Source of the DNA: Pelagibacter sp052048135 | GTDB taxonomy: Bacteria; Pseudomonadota; Alphaproteobacteria; Pelagibacterales; Pelagibacteraceae | Direction of reading: 5' to 3' | Length of the DNA: 64,000 bases | Assembly: GCF_052048135.1 (NCBI RefSeq) | Contig: NZ_JBNAIM010000002.1 | Location: forward strand, 1,020,248-1,084,247 | Shown here: positions 33,872-43,013 of the stretch, one piece after another | How the letters are laid out: each line of letters opens with the position of its first letter | Position numbering within the stretch: position 1 is the stretch's first letter | Made by a program: the position numbers and the translations under genes | The notes under the pieces: model-generated | Seen by the model: only the letters and a program-made list of their open reading frames with translations | What the model was told of the DNA's origin: nothing | Database searches by the model: none

Positions 33872-35779
33872 TTAGTGAACTATTTTTGGTTTTAAGCCCA
33901 TTGCACCCAAAGCAGAACTTTGATCATCCTTATCCTCTGGTTTCTCTAAAACTTTATCTTTAGGATATACGTTTTTATTGATTATATTTTCAATTTCTTC
34001 TCCTGTTAAAGTCTCATAGGTCATTAAAGCCTTCGCAATTTTGTGTAAATCGTCTATTTTTTCAGTTAATATTTTTTTTGCTTGATTGTAGCCTTCATCA
34101 ACTAATTTTCTAATTTCTTTATCAATTTTTTGAGCAACTGCTTCAGATACAGATTGCGTTTGTGTTACTGATCTTCCTAAAAAAACTTCCTCTTGATTTT
34201 CGCCATATTCTACTGGTCCCATTTCTTCACTCATCCCATATTTTGTTACCATTGCTCTAGCAAGTTGTGTTGCTTGATTAATGTCTGATCCAGTTCCCCC
34301 ACCTGCACCAGTAGTGATGTCATCTTTTCCAAATATTAGTTCCTCTGCAACTCTGCCTCCGAAACATACTGCTAACCTTGCTTTAAGATACTTAATTGAA
34401 TAACCGTGTTTGTCTCTCTCTGGAAGATTCATAACCATACCTAAAGCTCTACCTCTTGGAATAATTGTTGCTTTATGGATTGGATCATAACTGGGCATGT
34501 TAAAAGAAACTAGTGCATGACCACCCTCGTGATAGGCTGTTAATTTTTTTTCATCTTCAGTCATAACCATTGATCTTCTTTCAGCACCCATCATTACTTT
34601 ATCTTTAGCTTCCTCAAACTCAGTCAAGGTTACAATTCTTTTATTCTTTCTAGCTGCTAATAAAGCTGCCTCATTAACTAGATTAGCTAAATCCGCACCT
34701 GAAAAACCTGGAGTTCCTCTAGCGATAGTTCTTAAGTTTACATCAGGAGCCATCTTAATTTTTTTTACATGAACTTTTAATATTTTTTCTCTACCAATTA
34801 TATCCGGATTTGAGACTACAACCTGTCTATCAAATCTTCCTGGTCTTAATAAAGCAGGATCTAAAACATCCGGTCTATTAGTTGCTGCAATTATTATTAC
34901 ACCTTCGTTTGTATCAAAACCATCCATCTCAACTAAAAGTTGGTTAAGTGTTTGTTCTCTTTCATCATTTCCACCACCTAACCCAGCACCTCTGCTTCTA
35001 CCAACAGCATCAATTTCATCTATAAAAATTATACATGGAGAGTTTTTTTTACCTTGTTCAAACATGTCTCTAACTCTAGATGCTCCAACACCAACAAACA
35101 TCTCAACGAAATCTGATCCTGAAATTGTAAAAAAAGGTACTCCTGCTTCACCAGCAATTGCTCTCGCTAATAAAGTTTTTCCTGTGCCAGGAGGTCCAAC
35201 TAAAAGAGCTCCTCTTGGTATTTTACCTCCAAGTCGACTAAATTTTTTTGGATCTTTTAAAAATTCTACAATTTCTTCAACTTCTTCTTTTGCTTCCTCA
35301 ACACCAGCAACATCATTAAACGTAATTTTGCCTTTAAGTTCATTCATCATTTTTGCTTTGGATCTTCCAAAACCCATTGCTCCACCTTTTCCACCTTGCA
35401 TTTGTCTCATAAAAAAAATCCAAACTGCGATTAATAACAACATCGGGAACCATGATAACAATACGCCAAATAATGATGGCATTTTTTCATCAATAGGAGC
35501 TGCAGAAATACTTACTCCTTTTTCTGAAAGTTTTTCAATTAAATTTGGATCATTTGGAGAATATGTTGTAAAACTTTTTCCATTAGAATAAACGCCCTTA
35601 ATGTTATTACCTTGTATTTCTACTTTTAAAACTTCGCCGTTATCCACAGAAGTCAAAAATTCTGAAAAAATAATTTGATCACTTCCCCTATTATTTGATT
35701 GGGGATTTTTAAACATATTATATAGGCCAATAGTTAAAAAAACTATAATTGCCCACATTGCTATATTTTTTATATTCAT
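33872..35779 (-). CDS. ftsH: ATP-dependent zinc metalloprotease FtsH
   Basis: Hexameric membrane AAA+ protease for misfolded membrane proteins and regulators such as sigma-32 and LpxC. The 635-residue protein has two membrane segments (about 5-22 and 107-126) around a periplasmic domain, Walker A GPPGTGKTLLARAIAGEAG near 194, Walker B CIIFIDEIDAVGRSRG, the SRH region ATNRPDVLDPALLRPGRFDRQ, and the zinc site HEGGH at 417-421. It follows tilS by 63 bp and precedes folP by 5 bp, the order tilS-ftsH-folP-glmM. HflK and HflC, its modulators, are also in the window. Confidence 0.98.
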   Translation of the reverse strand: MNIKNIAMWAIIVFLTIGLYNMFKNPQSNNRGSDQIIFSEFLTSVDNGEVLKVEIQGNNIKGVYSNGKSFTTYSPNDPNLIEKLSEKGVSISAAPIDEKMPSLFGVLLSWFPMLLLIAVWIFFMRQMQGGKGGAMGFGRSKAKMMNELKGKITFNDVAGVEEAKEEVEEIVEFLKDPKKFSRLGGKIPRGALLVGPPGTGKTLLARAIAGEAGVPFFTISGSDFVEMFVGVGASRVRDMFEQGKKNSPCIIFIDEIDAVGRSRGAGLGGGNDEREQTLNQLLVEMDGFDTNEGVIIIAATNRPDVLDPALLRPGRFDRQVVVSNPDIIGREKILKVHVKKIKMAPDVNLRTIARGTPGFSGADLANLVNEAALLAARKNKRIVTLTEFEEAKDKVMMGAERRSMVMTEDEKKLTAYHEGGHALVSFNMPSYDPIHKATIIPRGRALGMVMNLPERDKHGYSIKYLKARLAVCFGGRVAEELIFGKDDITTGAGGGTGSDINQATQLARAMVTKYGMSEEMGPVEYGENQEEVFLGRSVTQTQSVSEAVAQKIDKEIRKLVDEGYNQAKKILTEKIDDLHKIAKALMTYETLTGEEIENIINKNVYPKDKVLEKPEDKDDQSSALGAMGLKPKIVH

Positions 35780-35842
35780 AAAGTATAAAATAAGAATTAT
35801 TACTAATTAAACAAGTGACAAATTGTAAAAAGTATCAATATT

Positions 35843-36871
35843 TTAATGTTCTTTTGTCACAATTATTGATTGATTCACCTTTTCAACTATACATCCACCT
35901 AAGGTCGACTTTTTAAGTCGATTATTTTCAACATCTTTGATGATTTTATCTAATTTACTTCCTCTAACTGAATAATATTTTTTTCCAACTAATTTTAAAA
36001 CTTCTGAGAAAGTTCTAAAAACTACCTCGTAAGGTTGTTTAAAAAAATTTAAATTTATAATTAAATTATTTTTTTTATATGAAAAAAAACTATTTTTTTT
36101 CAAATTTTCCCTAACATAAAAATCAACTACATCATTTGAGTATTTTAAATTTTGAATTGTTTTTAAAAATTTTTTTTTATCCAAGCCATCTTTTTGAAGT
36201 TCATAAATTAATTTTCTTACTCTAATCCTTTGGAATTTTTCATCTGAATTTGTTGGGTCTTTGACATAAAAATTAAAAACTTTATTTGACAAATAAACTA
36301 AATCCTCTTTTTTTTCATATATTAAAGGTCTAAATATATTCATACTATCAATAGTGCTTTTTGGACCCAATGAAACTAAGCCTTTTAATCCACTTCCTCT
36401 TAAAAATCTTATAAAAAAATTTTCAATTAAATCGTCTTTATGATGTCCTAATAAAATATTTTTAATATCTAATTTTTCACATCTTCTAAATATTAATTCA
36501 TATCTTTTAATTCTTGCTTGAGACTGAATATTTTTGAGAGGTTTTTTTCCCTTCCAAGTTAAAATTTCTGATTTTATAAATTTTTTCTTCAATAAGTTTA
36601 GCACAAACTTAGCTTCTTTCGTAGATTCGGGTCTAAGTTTATGATCTACGATAAAAAACTTAACAGATAGTCTTTTTTTTATTGAATAAATTTTAGCTAA
36701 AAAGGCCAAAGCTAAACTGTCAGGCCCTCCCGAAACTGCAACAGCAAAATTATCTTCAATATTTAATGATTTTTCAAATCTTTTATAAATGTTATTTATT
36801 TTTTTAATTTTTAACTTATCTTTTAAAAGTTTAGGAATTTTGATTATTACATTCAAATTTTTGCGACTCAT
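35843..36871 (-). CDS. tilS: tRNA(Ile)-lysidine synthetase
   Basis: Converts C34 of the CAU-anticodon tRNA-Ile to lysidine so that it reads AUA, an important codon in this AT-rich genome. The 342-residue protein has the PP-loop ATPase motif SGGPDS at 47-52, FIVDHKLRPESTKEA near 88, and the ILLGHHKDDLIENFFIRFLRGSGLKGL segment near 155. It is shorter than E. coli TilS and the C-terminal domain appears reduced. The start overlaps the end of the preceding cpoB gene by 41 bp; no later ATG exists before the PP-loop. Confidence 0.93.
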   Translation of the reverse strand: MSRKNLNVIIKIPKLLKDKLKIKKINNIYKRFEKSLNIEDNFAVAVSGGPDSLALAFLAKIYSIKKRLSVKFFIVDHKLRPESTKEAKFVLNLLKKKFIKSEILTWKGKKPLKNIQSQARIKRYELIFRRCEKLDIKNILLGHHKDDLIENFFIRFLRGSGLKGLVSLGPKSTIDSMNIFRPLIYEKKEDLVYLSNKVFNFYVKDPTNSDEKFQRIRVRKLIYELQKDGLDKKKFLKTIQNLKYSNDVVDFYVRENLKKNSFFSYKKNNLIINLNFFKQPYEVVFRTFSEVLKLVGKKYYSVRGSKLDKIIKDVENNRLKKSTLGGCIVEKVNQSIIVTKEH

Positions 36872-37829
36872 ATTTAGCTTTTTGGATCACTGATTGATTA
36901 GCATCTGGATACTGTTTTTCAACACCGTTGATCATTTTACAACCTTGATCCTTTTCTCCAATCTGAACCATGGATACACCAAGCTTTAATAAATTTATAG
37001 GAGCTTTTTCACCTTTAGGATATTTTTGATATCCTTCTAAATATGCTGATGCAGCATCAGTATAAAGTTGTCTTATTCTAAAAGTTTCAGCATACCAATA
37101 CTGAGCATTTCCAGCTAAATCATGTTCTGGGTTAGTATTTACAAACTCTCTAAAAGCTCTTTCAGCAGTTGAATAATCTCCAACTTTTAAAAAACTTGTA
37201 GCAAACTGATATTGTTTTTCCGGAGTCTCGTTAGGAAGAATTTTTTCTTCAGCTTGAAAACTTTCTGTAACTATTGAAGCTGTTGTATCAATTGATTGAG
37301 TTTGTTGTGAGGTTTCATTCGTATTTGTATCTTTATAGGAAATAGATCCTAAATCTTGTGGTTGTGAGCTTCCAGGTAAATCTTCGTTTTGATTTTTTTT
37401 AGTATTTTTTGTTATTTTTTTTATTGTTTCATCAGATGATAAGGCATTTTCTAAATCTTGAAATCTTAATTGATTGTCAGCCTGAACTTTAGACAATCTG
37501 TTTGATAATTTATCTAATTTAAAATTTATTTCTTCAAATTTATTTGTAAGTTGTTGGAATTGATTTTCAATTTCTGAGAGCTTTAATAAATGTCTTGTTA
37601 AAACGTCCTCTGAATTAACATCTAAGTTATTATTTAAATTAATTTCACTGCTGTTGTTGTTTGTCTCTAATGATCCTGAATAAACTGCTTTTTCTAAAGT
37701 TTTTATATCATTTTGTAATTGATCAATTATTTCATAAATATTGTGATTGTCAGCTAATGATTTTGAAAATGGAGAAAAATAAATTAAAAAAAATAAATTT
37801 ATTGTGAATACTTTTAAAACGAATTTCAT
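36831..37829 (-). CDS. cpoB: Tol-Pal system protein CpoB/YbgF
   Basis: Periplasmic protein that couples the Tol-Pal system to peptidoglycan synthesis during division. The 332-residue protein has a signal peptide (about 1-26, MKFVLKVFTINLFFLIYF then SKSLA), an N-terminal coiled coil (about 65-130, SEIENQFQQLTNKFEEINFKLDK), a low-complexity Ser/Thr/Gln linker, and C-terminal TPR repeats starting near 205 (KQYQFATSFLKVGDYSTAERAF). It follows pal but is separated from it by an intrinsic terminator, so expression may be uncoupled from pal. Confidence 0.93.
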   Translation of the reverse strand: MKFVLKVFTINLFFLIYFSPFSKSLADNHNIYEIIDQLQNDIKTLEKAVYSGSLETNNNSSEINLNNNLDVNSEDVLTRHLLKLSEIENQFQQLTNKFEEINFKLDKLSNRLSKVQADNQLRFQDLENALSSDETIKKITKNTKKNQNEDLPGSSQPQDLGSISYKDTNTNETSQQTQSIDTTASIVTESFQAEEKILPNETPEKQYQFATSFLKVGDYSTAERAFREFVNTNPEHDLAGNAQYWYAETFRIRQLYTDAASAYLEGYQKYPKGEKAPINLLKLGVSMVQIGEKDQGCKMINGVEKQYPDANQSVIQKAKYESQKFECNNQNS

Positions 37830-37864
37830 ACATTATAAGGTTATGATTAAAATAATGGCAAAAA

Positions 37865-37900
37865 AAAGACCCTTAATCAAAGTTGTGATTAAGGGTCTTT
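37865..37900 (-). terminator. strong intrinsic terminator after pal
   Basis: AAAGACCCTTAATCA (37865-37879), loop AAGTTG, TGATTAAGGGTCTTT (37886-37900) is a perfect 15-bp stem; on the minus strand it is followed by a run of T (complement of A at 37861-37867). It sits 13 bases beyond the pal stop codon and before cpoB, both leftward. It is the clearest hairpin terminator in the window, where most genes have none. A-rich and T-rich flanks on both sides mean it could also act on rightward transcripts. Confidence 0.9.
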
Positions 37901-37912
37901 AAATTTAAAAAA

Positions 37913-38392
37913 TTAATTTGCTTTTACTGTTACAGATCTTCTATTTTTTGACCAAGCTAGTGGATTAGAACCTGAATCAACTGGTCTTTCTTTTCCATAA
38001 CTCAAAACTGAAATTCTATCAGAAGAAATTCCGTAAGTCATAAGATAATCTTTTGCAGCATTAGCTCTTCTTTCTCCAAGTGCTAAGTTATACTCTCTTG
38101 TTCCTCTTTCATCTGCATGTCCTTCAAGAACAATGGTAACATCAGAATTTTTTCTTAACCATGCTGCTTGTTTTCTCAAAGTTTCTCTTGAAGCAGTTGT
38201 TAAAACTGACTCATTTGTTGCGAAGAAAACTCTGTCAGGAACTCCTGATGCTAAATATTCAACTGTGTCAGTTCCAGTGTAAACATCACCTTGCATTTGG
38301 CCAGTTGATTTCTTTGATGTGGCACATGCAGATAACACTAAACACGCAACTGTTATTAAAAAAGCGTTTTTTAGAATTTTGTTTAATTTCAT
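37913..38392 (-). CDS. pal: peptidoglycan-associated outer-membrane lipoprotein Pal
   Basis: Anchors the outer membrane to peptidoglycan and binds TolB. I use the ATG at 38392 (159 residues), which has a well-placed AAGGAG at 38403-38398; an upstream in-frame ATG at 38434 would add 14 unlikely residues. The lipobox LVLSAC gives Cys23 as the lipidated residue. The C-terminal OmpA-like domain has FFATNESVLTTASRETL, VLEGHADERGTREYNLALGERRA and SYGKERPVD. It follows tolB in the order tolQ-tolR-tolA-tolB-pal-cpoB and is followed by a strong terminator. Confidence 0.96.
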   Translation of the reverse strand: MKLNKILKNAFLITVACLVLSACATSKKSTGQMQGDVYTGTDTVEYLASGVPDRVFFATNESVLTTASRETLRKQAAWLRKNSDVTIVLEGHADERGTREYNLALGERRANAAKDYLMTYGISSDRISVLSYGKERPVDSGSNPLAWSKNRRSVTVKAN

Positions 38393-38477
38393 TATTGCTC
38401 CTTGGTCAATATTTCTTATTCTTAACTTTTTCACAACTACTTAGATGTTTCAAGTTAAAAAATCAAGATATTTTAGG

Positions 38478-39818
38478 TTAATTGCTTAATAAAGATGACC
38501 ATGATGGGTCTGAGGCATCTGTCGGGGTGTCAACAAGCCTCTCATTGTAACCTGTCAAATCTATCGACCATAATTTAGCAGAAAAACCCTCTCCTTTGTC
38601 GTCTGTTTTGGTTTCTCTATAAAAAATTAAAACTCTTCCATTAGGTGACCATGATGGAGCCTCTTGATAGTAATTTTCAGTAAGTAATCTTTCACCACTA
38701 CCATCAGTTCTCATCACGCCTATGTAAAATTTTCCTTTATGTAATTTTGTAAATGCAATTAGATCTCCTCTTGGGGACCAAACTGGAGTTCCATATAAAC
38801 CTTTTCCAAATGAAATTCTTTTAACATTGCTGCCGTCACTCTTCATTACATAAATTTGTTGGTATCCACTTCTGTCAGAATTAAAACAAATATATTTTCC
38901 ATCTGGTGAATAAGAAGGCGATGTATCAATTGAAGGATGATTAGTAATTTTTTCAACAATTCTATTTTCTAAATCCATTGTATAAATATCTGAATTACCA
39001 TCTTTTGCAAAGCTCATAATTATTTTTTTTCCATCTGGAGAAAATCTAGGAGCAAATGTCATTCCTGGAAAGTCACCAACAACCTCTTGAATTCCTGTTT
39101 CAATATCAAGGAGATAAACTCTTGGTAAATTTCTAAAATAGGACAAGTAAGTTACCATTTGATTTGTTGGATTGAATCTAGGGGTCAATACAAGTTCATT
39201 ACCTAAAGTTAGAAATTTATTATTCGCACCATCTTGATCCATTATAGCTAATTTTTTTATTCTTTTTGTTTTTGGTCCTTCCTCAGCTACATAAATTATT
39301 CTTGTGTCAAAATATCCTTTTTCACCAGTTAACCTTTCATAAACTTTATCAGTAATTATATGTCCAACTCGTCTCCAATTACTTGGGACTGTTGTGAAAG
39401 CAAGAGCCATCATTTCTTTTCCCGCTAATACATCCCATAATCTAAATTCAACTCTCAACTTATCATCAATATTTTTTACTTTTCCAGTTATTAAAGCTTG
39501 TGCTTTAATTAAATTCCAATCTTCAAATCTTGGTTTTAAATTTGCTATATCAGGCGCTTGAAGAAATGCATCTTTGTTAAGAGGGTTAAACAATCCAGAA
39601 ATTTTTAAATTATTTTCAATAACTTTAGAAATTTCTGAACCTATATCTTTTTTATTTAAAATTTTTTCGAAGTTTTTCTTTGAGTTTTCGTCAATTGATA
39701 AAGGAGAAACTGCAATAGGTAGTGGATTTAAGTTTCCTCTTGTAATATCAACCTCAATCAGAGCTAAAGAATTTGTATGAAAGATAAAGATAAAAAATAT
39801 AAAAAAAATTTTTTTCAT
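38478..39818 (-). CDS. tolB: Tol-Pal system beta-propeller protein TolB
   Basis: Periplasmic linker between TolA and Pal. The 446-residue protein has a signal peptide (about 1-19), an N-terminal TolB_N domain (about 20-165, with VDITRGNLNPLPIAVS near 23), and a six-bladed propeller with repeated segments such as APRFSPDGKKIIMS, SPSYSPDGKYICFN, TPVWSPRGDLIAFT and APSWSPNGRVLIFY. It starts 9 bp after the tolA stop. The gap to pal is 85 bp and carries the pal ribosome-binding site. Confidence 0.97.
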   Translation of the reverse strand: MKKIFFIFFIFIFHTNSLALIEVDITRGNLNPLPIAVSPLSIDENSKKNFEKILNKKDIGSEISKVIENNLKISGLFNPLNKDAFLQAPDIANLKPRFEDWNLIKAQALITGKVKNIDDKLRVEFRLWDVLAGKEMMALAFTTVPSNWRRVGHIITDKVYERLTGEKGYFDTRIIYVAEEGPKTKRIKKLAIMDQDGANNKFLTLGNELVLTPRFNPTNQMVTYLSYFRNLPRVYLLDIETGIQEVVGDFPGMTFAPRFSPDGKKIIMSFAKDGNSDIYTMDLENRIVEKITNHPSIDTSPSYSPDGKYICFNSDRSGYQQIYVMKSDGSNVKRISFGKGLYGTPVWSPRGDLIAFTKLHKGKFYIGVMRTDGSGERLLTENYYQEAPSWSPNGRVLIFYRETKTDDKGEGFSAKLWSIDLTGYNERLVDTPTDASDPSWSSLLSN

Positions 39819-39827
39819 AGTAGTATA

Positions 39828-40637
39828 TTAACCCTCCAGCATCTCTCTTGCATCAAAATTTAACTGTAATTCTTTCCATCTTTCGTATCCTGTGGTTGGA
39901 ACTCTCAGTGGTTGACACAATTTAATCGCCCTTAAAGCACTTTCAGCTAAAACTTTGTAGAATCCCTGTCCTGGCTTATTCATTCTCGCATGATCCAAAA
40001 TTTCAGATTGTAAAATTGTTCCATCTGGATTCAATAAAAGTTTTATTCTTACTAATAAATTCTCATTGTAAGGTAAACCTAACGGAATACTCCAACATCC
40101 AAATATTTGTGCCTTTAGTGCATCCTCCTCACTTAAAGATAATCCTACGTTATCTACATTTTTCTGTTGATCTTGAGTCACTTTGTTTGTTTTTTTTGTT
40201 GTATCAGCACTTTCAACTTTAGATTTATCAATTAATGCTGCTATATTATTAGGATCAAATAATTCCTTTTTTTCAAATTCAGATACCTGTTTCACCTCAT
40301 TGTCAATTTTTTCAGGATTTTGCTTATCTTCTTTTATTTTTTCAATTTTTTCCACTTTGTCGTCTGGCATTGGTACAGAATCAGGTTTTATCTTTTTTAC
40401 TTTTTTTGGTGGTGCTTGCTCGGATACCAACTTTTTTTCCTTTTCTTTAATTTTTTCAATTGTTTTTTTTGCTTTTGGTGCAAAAGGAATATTTGTTTTG
40501 TCTGTAATTTGAATTAGCTCCACAGAAACTATTGGTGGGAGATCGATGGGTTTTTTTGCTAAAAATGGCAAACTAAATGCTGTAATCATAATTATAATGA
40601 GATGCAAAACAGAAGAAATTACAATACTTCTATTCAC
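39828..40637 (-). CDS. tolA: TolA, periplasm-spanning Tol protein
   Basis: Inner-membrane protein that reaches across the periplasm to TolB/Pal. The 269-residue protein has a single N-terminal membrane segment (about 8-27), a lysine/glutamate/proline-rich domain II (about 55-155, KIKEKEKKLVSEQAPPKKVKKIKP), and a short C-terminal domain with DALKAQIFGCWSIPLGLPYNENL and ILDHARMNKPGQGFYKVLAESALRAIKLCQPL. It begins 5 bp after tolR. TonB-like proteins are similar, but the tol gene order decides. Confidence 0.92.
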   Translation of the reverse strand: MNRSIVISSVLHLIIIMITAFSLPFLAKKPIDLPPIVSVELIQITDKTNIPFAPKAKKTIEKIKEKEKKLVSEQAPPKKVKKIKPDSVPMPDDKVEKIEKIKEDKQNPEKIDNEVKQVSEFEKKELFDPNNIAALIDKSKVESADTTKKTNKVTQDQQKNVDNVGLSLSEEDALKAQIFGCWSIPLGLPYNENLLVRIKLLLNPDGTILQSEILDHARMNKPGQGFYKVLAESALRAIKLCQPLRVPTTGYERWKELQLNFDAREMLEG

Positions 40638-40642
40638 TTTTG

Positions 40643-41059
40643 TTACCTCTCTTTGTAAGGCTCAGATATAAGTGCTACTTTTGTAAAACCAGAGCCAGAT
40701 AGTAAACCCATAATTTCAAGCACCCTTCCATAATTTATTGTTTTATCACCTCTAACGTAAATTCTCGTGTCTGTTCTGTTTTTTGAAACAGCAAGTACTT
40801 TTGCAATAATTTTTTCATACTCTACTTTTGACTCCTGAATAAAAATTTCACCTTTTGAATTTATAGAAAGTGTTAAAGGTTCAGCCTCTTCAGGTAGAGA
40901 GTCTGCTGAGCTTTCTGGTAAATCTACTTGCACTCCTACTGTTAATAATGGTGCTGTAACCATAAAAATTATTAATAACACTAACATGACGTCTACAAAT
41001 GGTGTAACATTTATTTCGCTCATTGGTTCTTTTGATGAACGATTTAATTTAAATGCCAT
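40643..41059 (-). CDS. tolR: TolR, proton-channel subunit of the Tol system
   Basis: Part of the TolQ-TolR proton-driven motor energising TolA. The 138-residue protein has one N-terminal membrane helix (about 18-40, TPFVDVMLVLLIIFMVTAPLL) with the conserved channel residue Asp23, and a periplasmic domain ending EIMGLLSGSGFTKVALISEP. It begins one base after tolQ. ExbD is related, but the gene order shows TolR. Confidence 0.96.
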   Translation of the reverse strand: MAFKLNRSSKEPMSEINVTPFVDVMLVLLIIFMVTAPLLTVGVQVDLPESSADSLPEEAEPLTLSINSKGEIFIQESKVEYEKIIAKVLAVSKNRTDTRIYVRGDKTINYGRVLEIMGLLSGSGFTKVALISEPYKER

Positions 41060-41060
41060 T

Positions 41061-41735
41061 TTAAATAATTGTTAGAAATCTTTTTGAAAAATTTTCTAAT
41101 CTTTTAGAGTATAAACCTGAATCGTTGTTGAATTTATTATAAGCGATTACAGCTGGTATAGCTGCTAACAATCCTAATGCAGTAGCAAAAAGTGCTTCTG
41201 CAATACCAGGTGCAACAATAGCTAAACTTGTGTTTCGTGAAATTGCAATAGATTGAAATGAATTCATAATTCCCCAAACAGTACCAAACAAACCAATAAA
41301 TGGCGCTGTAGAACCTACGGTAGCTAAAAAAGTATACCCTTTACTTATTTTAGACATTTGTTTTTCAATGCCAGTTTCTAACATTGTTGTCATTCTTTCG
41401 TGTAAATCAGTTTTCGATCTCCTTTTTAACAAATTTTGCATTGCATCTTTAAAGACTAATGCCATAGGATCTTCTATATTTGAGGGAAGATTATTGTAAA
41501 ATGACTCCGCAGATTTAGAGTTCCAAAACTTTGTCTCGAATTCTTCTGTAGATTGATTTATCTTTTTAAACAATCTGATTTTTTCTATAATAACAGCCCA
41601 TGAGTAAATAGAACAAACTATCAATATTATAATTACAGATTTAACAATAATATCTGCACGTATAAATAAACTTAATAGAGAAAAATCAGTGTTAGATGCT
41701 AATCCTACAGCTTGAGATGAAATATCTGCTTCCAT
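41061..41735 (-). CDS. tolQ: TolQ, proton-channel subunit of the Tol system
   Basis: Inner-membrane partner of TolR. The 224-residue protein has three membrane segments (about 28-48, 137-160 and 178-200), the conserved YTFLATVGSTAPFIGLFGTVWGIMNSFQSI and TSLAIVAPGIAEALFATALGLLAAIPAVIAYN. It is the first gene of the tol run, 51 bp after the RuvC-like gene; ybgC, which often precedes tolQ, is not here. Confidence 0.97.
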   Translation of the reverse strand: MEADISSQAVGLASNTDFSLLSLFIRADIIVKSVIIILIVCSIYSWAVIIEKIRLFKKINQSTEEFETKFWNSKSAESFYNNLPSNIEDPMALVFKDAMQNLLKRRSKTDLHERMTTMLETGIEKQMSKISKGYTFLATVGSTAPFIGLFGTVWGIMNSFQSIAISRNTSLAIVAPGIAEALFATALGLLAAIPAVIAYNKFNNDSGLYSKRLENFSKRFLTII

Positions 41736-41786
41736 AATGCCTTCTCACACTTAATTGTGTCATGAATTTGTCTTCAAATTATTATA

Positions 41787-42281
41787 TTATTCCTCAATTT
41801 TATGCGTTTCATGATAAAAACTAGCAATTAATATTGCATCTGCTTTGTTAGAATCTTTTTTTTTTGATAGTTTAGATGAAAAATATGGAAACGTTTCTAT
41901 GGCTTTTGTCCTACTAGCGTCTTTTTCTGAGTTAATTAGACCAAAATATTTTTTCCATTTAGCTGGTCTAACAAAATACATAGGTAATTGCATTGCAGAA
42001 CAGATGCCTTTCAAAGTACCAAACGACTGTCCAAAATTAAACATACTAGTCACTCCTTGTCCTGGCATAGCTGATACTTGTTCAATTACAACCCTTATAT
42101 CTTGATTTGAATTTTTATGGACTCTTTTTGAAATTTCATTAAATATTTGAGAGCCATTTACTTGTCTCTTATTTTTTTTCCCCTCAGCCATTGTTGGCAT
42201 TTCAATTACATCAAGGATTTTACCATCCTCAAAAAAACAAATTGATCCAGATATTCCAGGGTCTATTCCAATTATTAACAT
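41787..42281 (-). CDS. RuvC-like Holliday junction resolvase, phage/plasmid-type sequence
   Basis: RNase H-fold nuclease expected to cleave four-way DNA junctions. The 164-residue protein has the four acidic positions: Asp7 (GIDPG), Glu67 (VIEQVS), Asp143 and Asp148 (KKDSNKADAILIA). The middle segment AMPGQGVTSMFNFGQSFG and VRPAKWKKYFGL resembles resolvases of phages rather than E. coli RuvC. It lies between yebC (6 bp) and tolQ, where ruvC-ruvA-ruvB are often found, but ruvA and ruvB are absent from the window. It may be the functional chromosomal RuvC of this lineage. Confidence 0.8.
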   Translation of the reverse strand: MLIIGIDPGISGSICFFEDGKILDVIEMPTMAEGKKNKRQVNGSQIFNEISKRVHKNSNQDIRVVIEQVSAMPGQGVTSMFNFGQSFGTLKGICSAMQLPMYFVRPAKWKKYFGLINSEKDASRTKAIETFPYFSSKLSKKKDSNKADAILIASFYHETHKIEE

Positions 42282-42287
42282 AATTTA

Positions 42288-43007
42288 TTATACAAATTTA
42301 GCATTTGAATAAAAATTTTGTACATCATCATCGTCTTCTAGTGAGTTAAAAAAATTAATCAAACTCTCTTTTTTTTCTTTTGAAATCTCAACACCATTGA
42401 GCGGAACCCACTCAATTTCTGTTGATATAAAATTAGTTATCTCTTTCTCTAATTCTTTTTTAACATTATAAATTTCATTAACAGAGCATTGAATTTCATG
42501 AAAATCATCATTAGTTTTACATTCATCTGCACCTGCTTCGATAGCTAATTCAAAAATACGTTCATCAGAAATCTCATTTTTATCAATTTTGATTATTCCT
42601 AGTTGATTAAAATTATGTGATGCTGAACCTTGAGTTCCGAGACTTCCCCCAGCTTTTTGAAAAATTGTTCTTATATTTGATGCAGTTCTATTTCTATTTT
42701 CTGTTAAAGTTTCTACTATTACAGCCACTTTATCAGGTCCAAATCCCTCATACCTAAGATTCTCGAAGCTTAACTCTGTATTGACAGATGATTTATCAAT
42801 AGCTCTTTCAATATTATCTTTAGGCATATTTGCTGTTCTCGCAGCTTGAATTGCAGATCTTAATCTTGGATTCATGGTGGGGTCTTTATCACCAAGTTTT
42901 GCTGCTACAGTAATCTCTTTAGATAACTTAGAAAAAATTTTGGATCTCTGTTTATCAGCCTTACCTTTTTTATGCTTTATACCCGCCCAATGTGAATGCC
43001 CTGCCAT
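42288..43007 (-). CDS. yebC: YebC/PmpR family protein (TACO1 family)
   Basis: Family described both as transcription regulators and, for TACO1 and bacterial members, as translation factors that help with polyproline-type stalls. The 239-residue protein starts MAGHSHWAGIKHKKGKADKQR, with NPRLRSAIQAARTANMPKDNIERAI near 46 and YEGFGPDKVAVIVETLTENRNRT near 84. It precedes the RuvC-like gene by 6 bp, as yebC precedes ruvC in many bacteria. Confidence 0.95.
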   Translation of the reverse strand: MAGHSHWAGIKHKKGKADKQRSKIFSKLSKEITVAAKLGDKDPTMNPRLRSAIQAARTANMPKDNIERAIDKSSVNTELSFENLRYEGFGPDKVAVIVETLTENRNRTASNIRTIFQKAGGSLGTQGSASHNFNQLGIIKIDKNEISDERIFELAIEAGADECKTNDDFHEIQCSVNEIYNVKKELEKEITNFISTEIEWVPLNGVEISKEKKESLINFFNSLEDDDDVQNFYSNAKFV

Positions 43008-43013
43008 AATTAT

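Noticed and set aside
35064..35591. 175-codon open frame opposite ftsH
   Set aside because: Antisense shadow of the conserved AAA domain; composition reflects the complementary frame.
38393..38434. Upstream ATG for Pal
   Set aside because: It would put 14 charged residues before the lipoprotein signal peptide, and the AAGGAG site matches the ATG at 38392.
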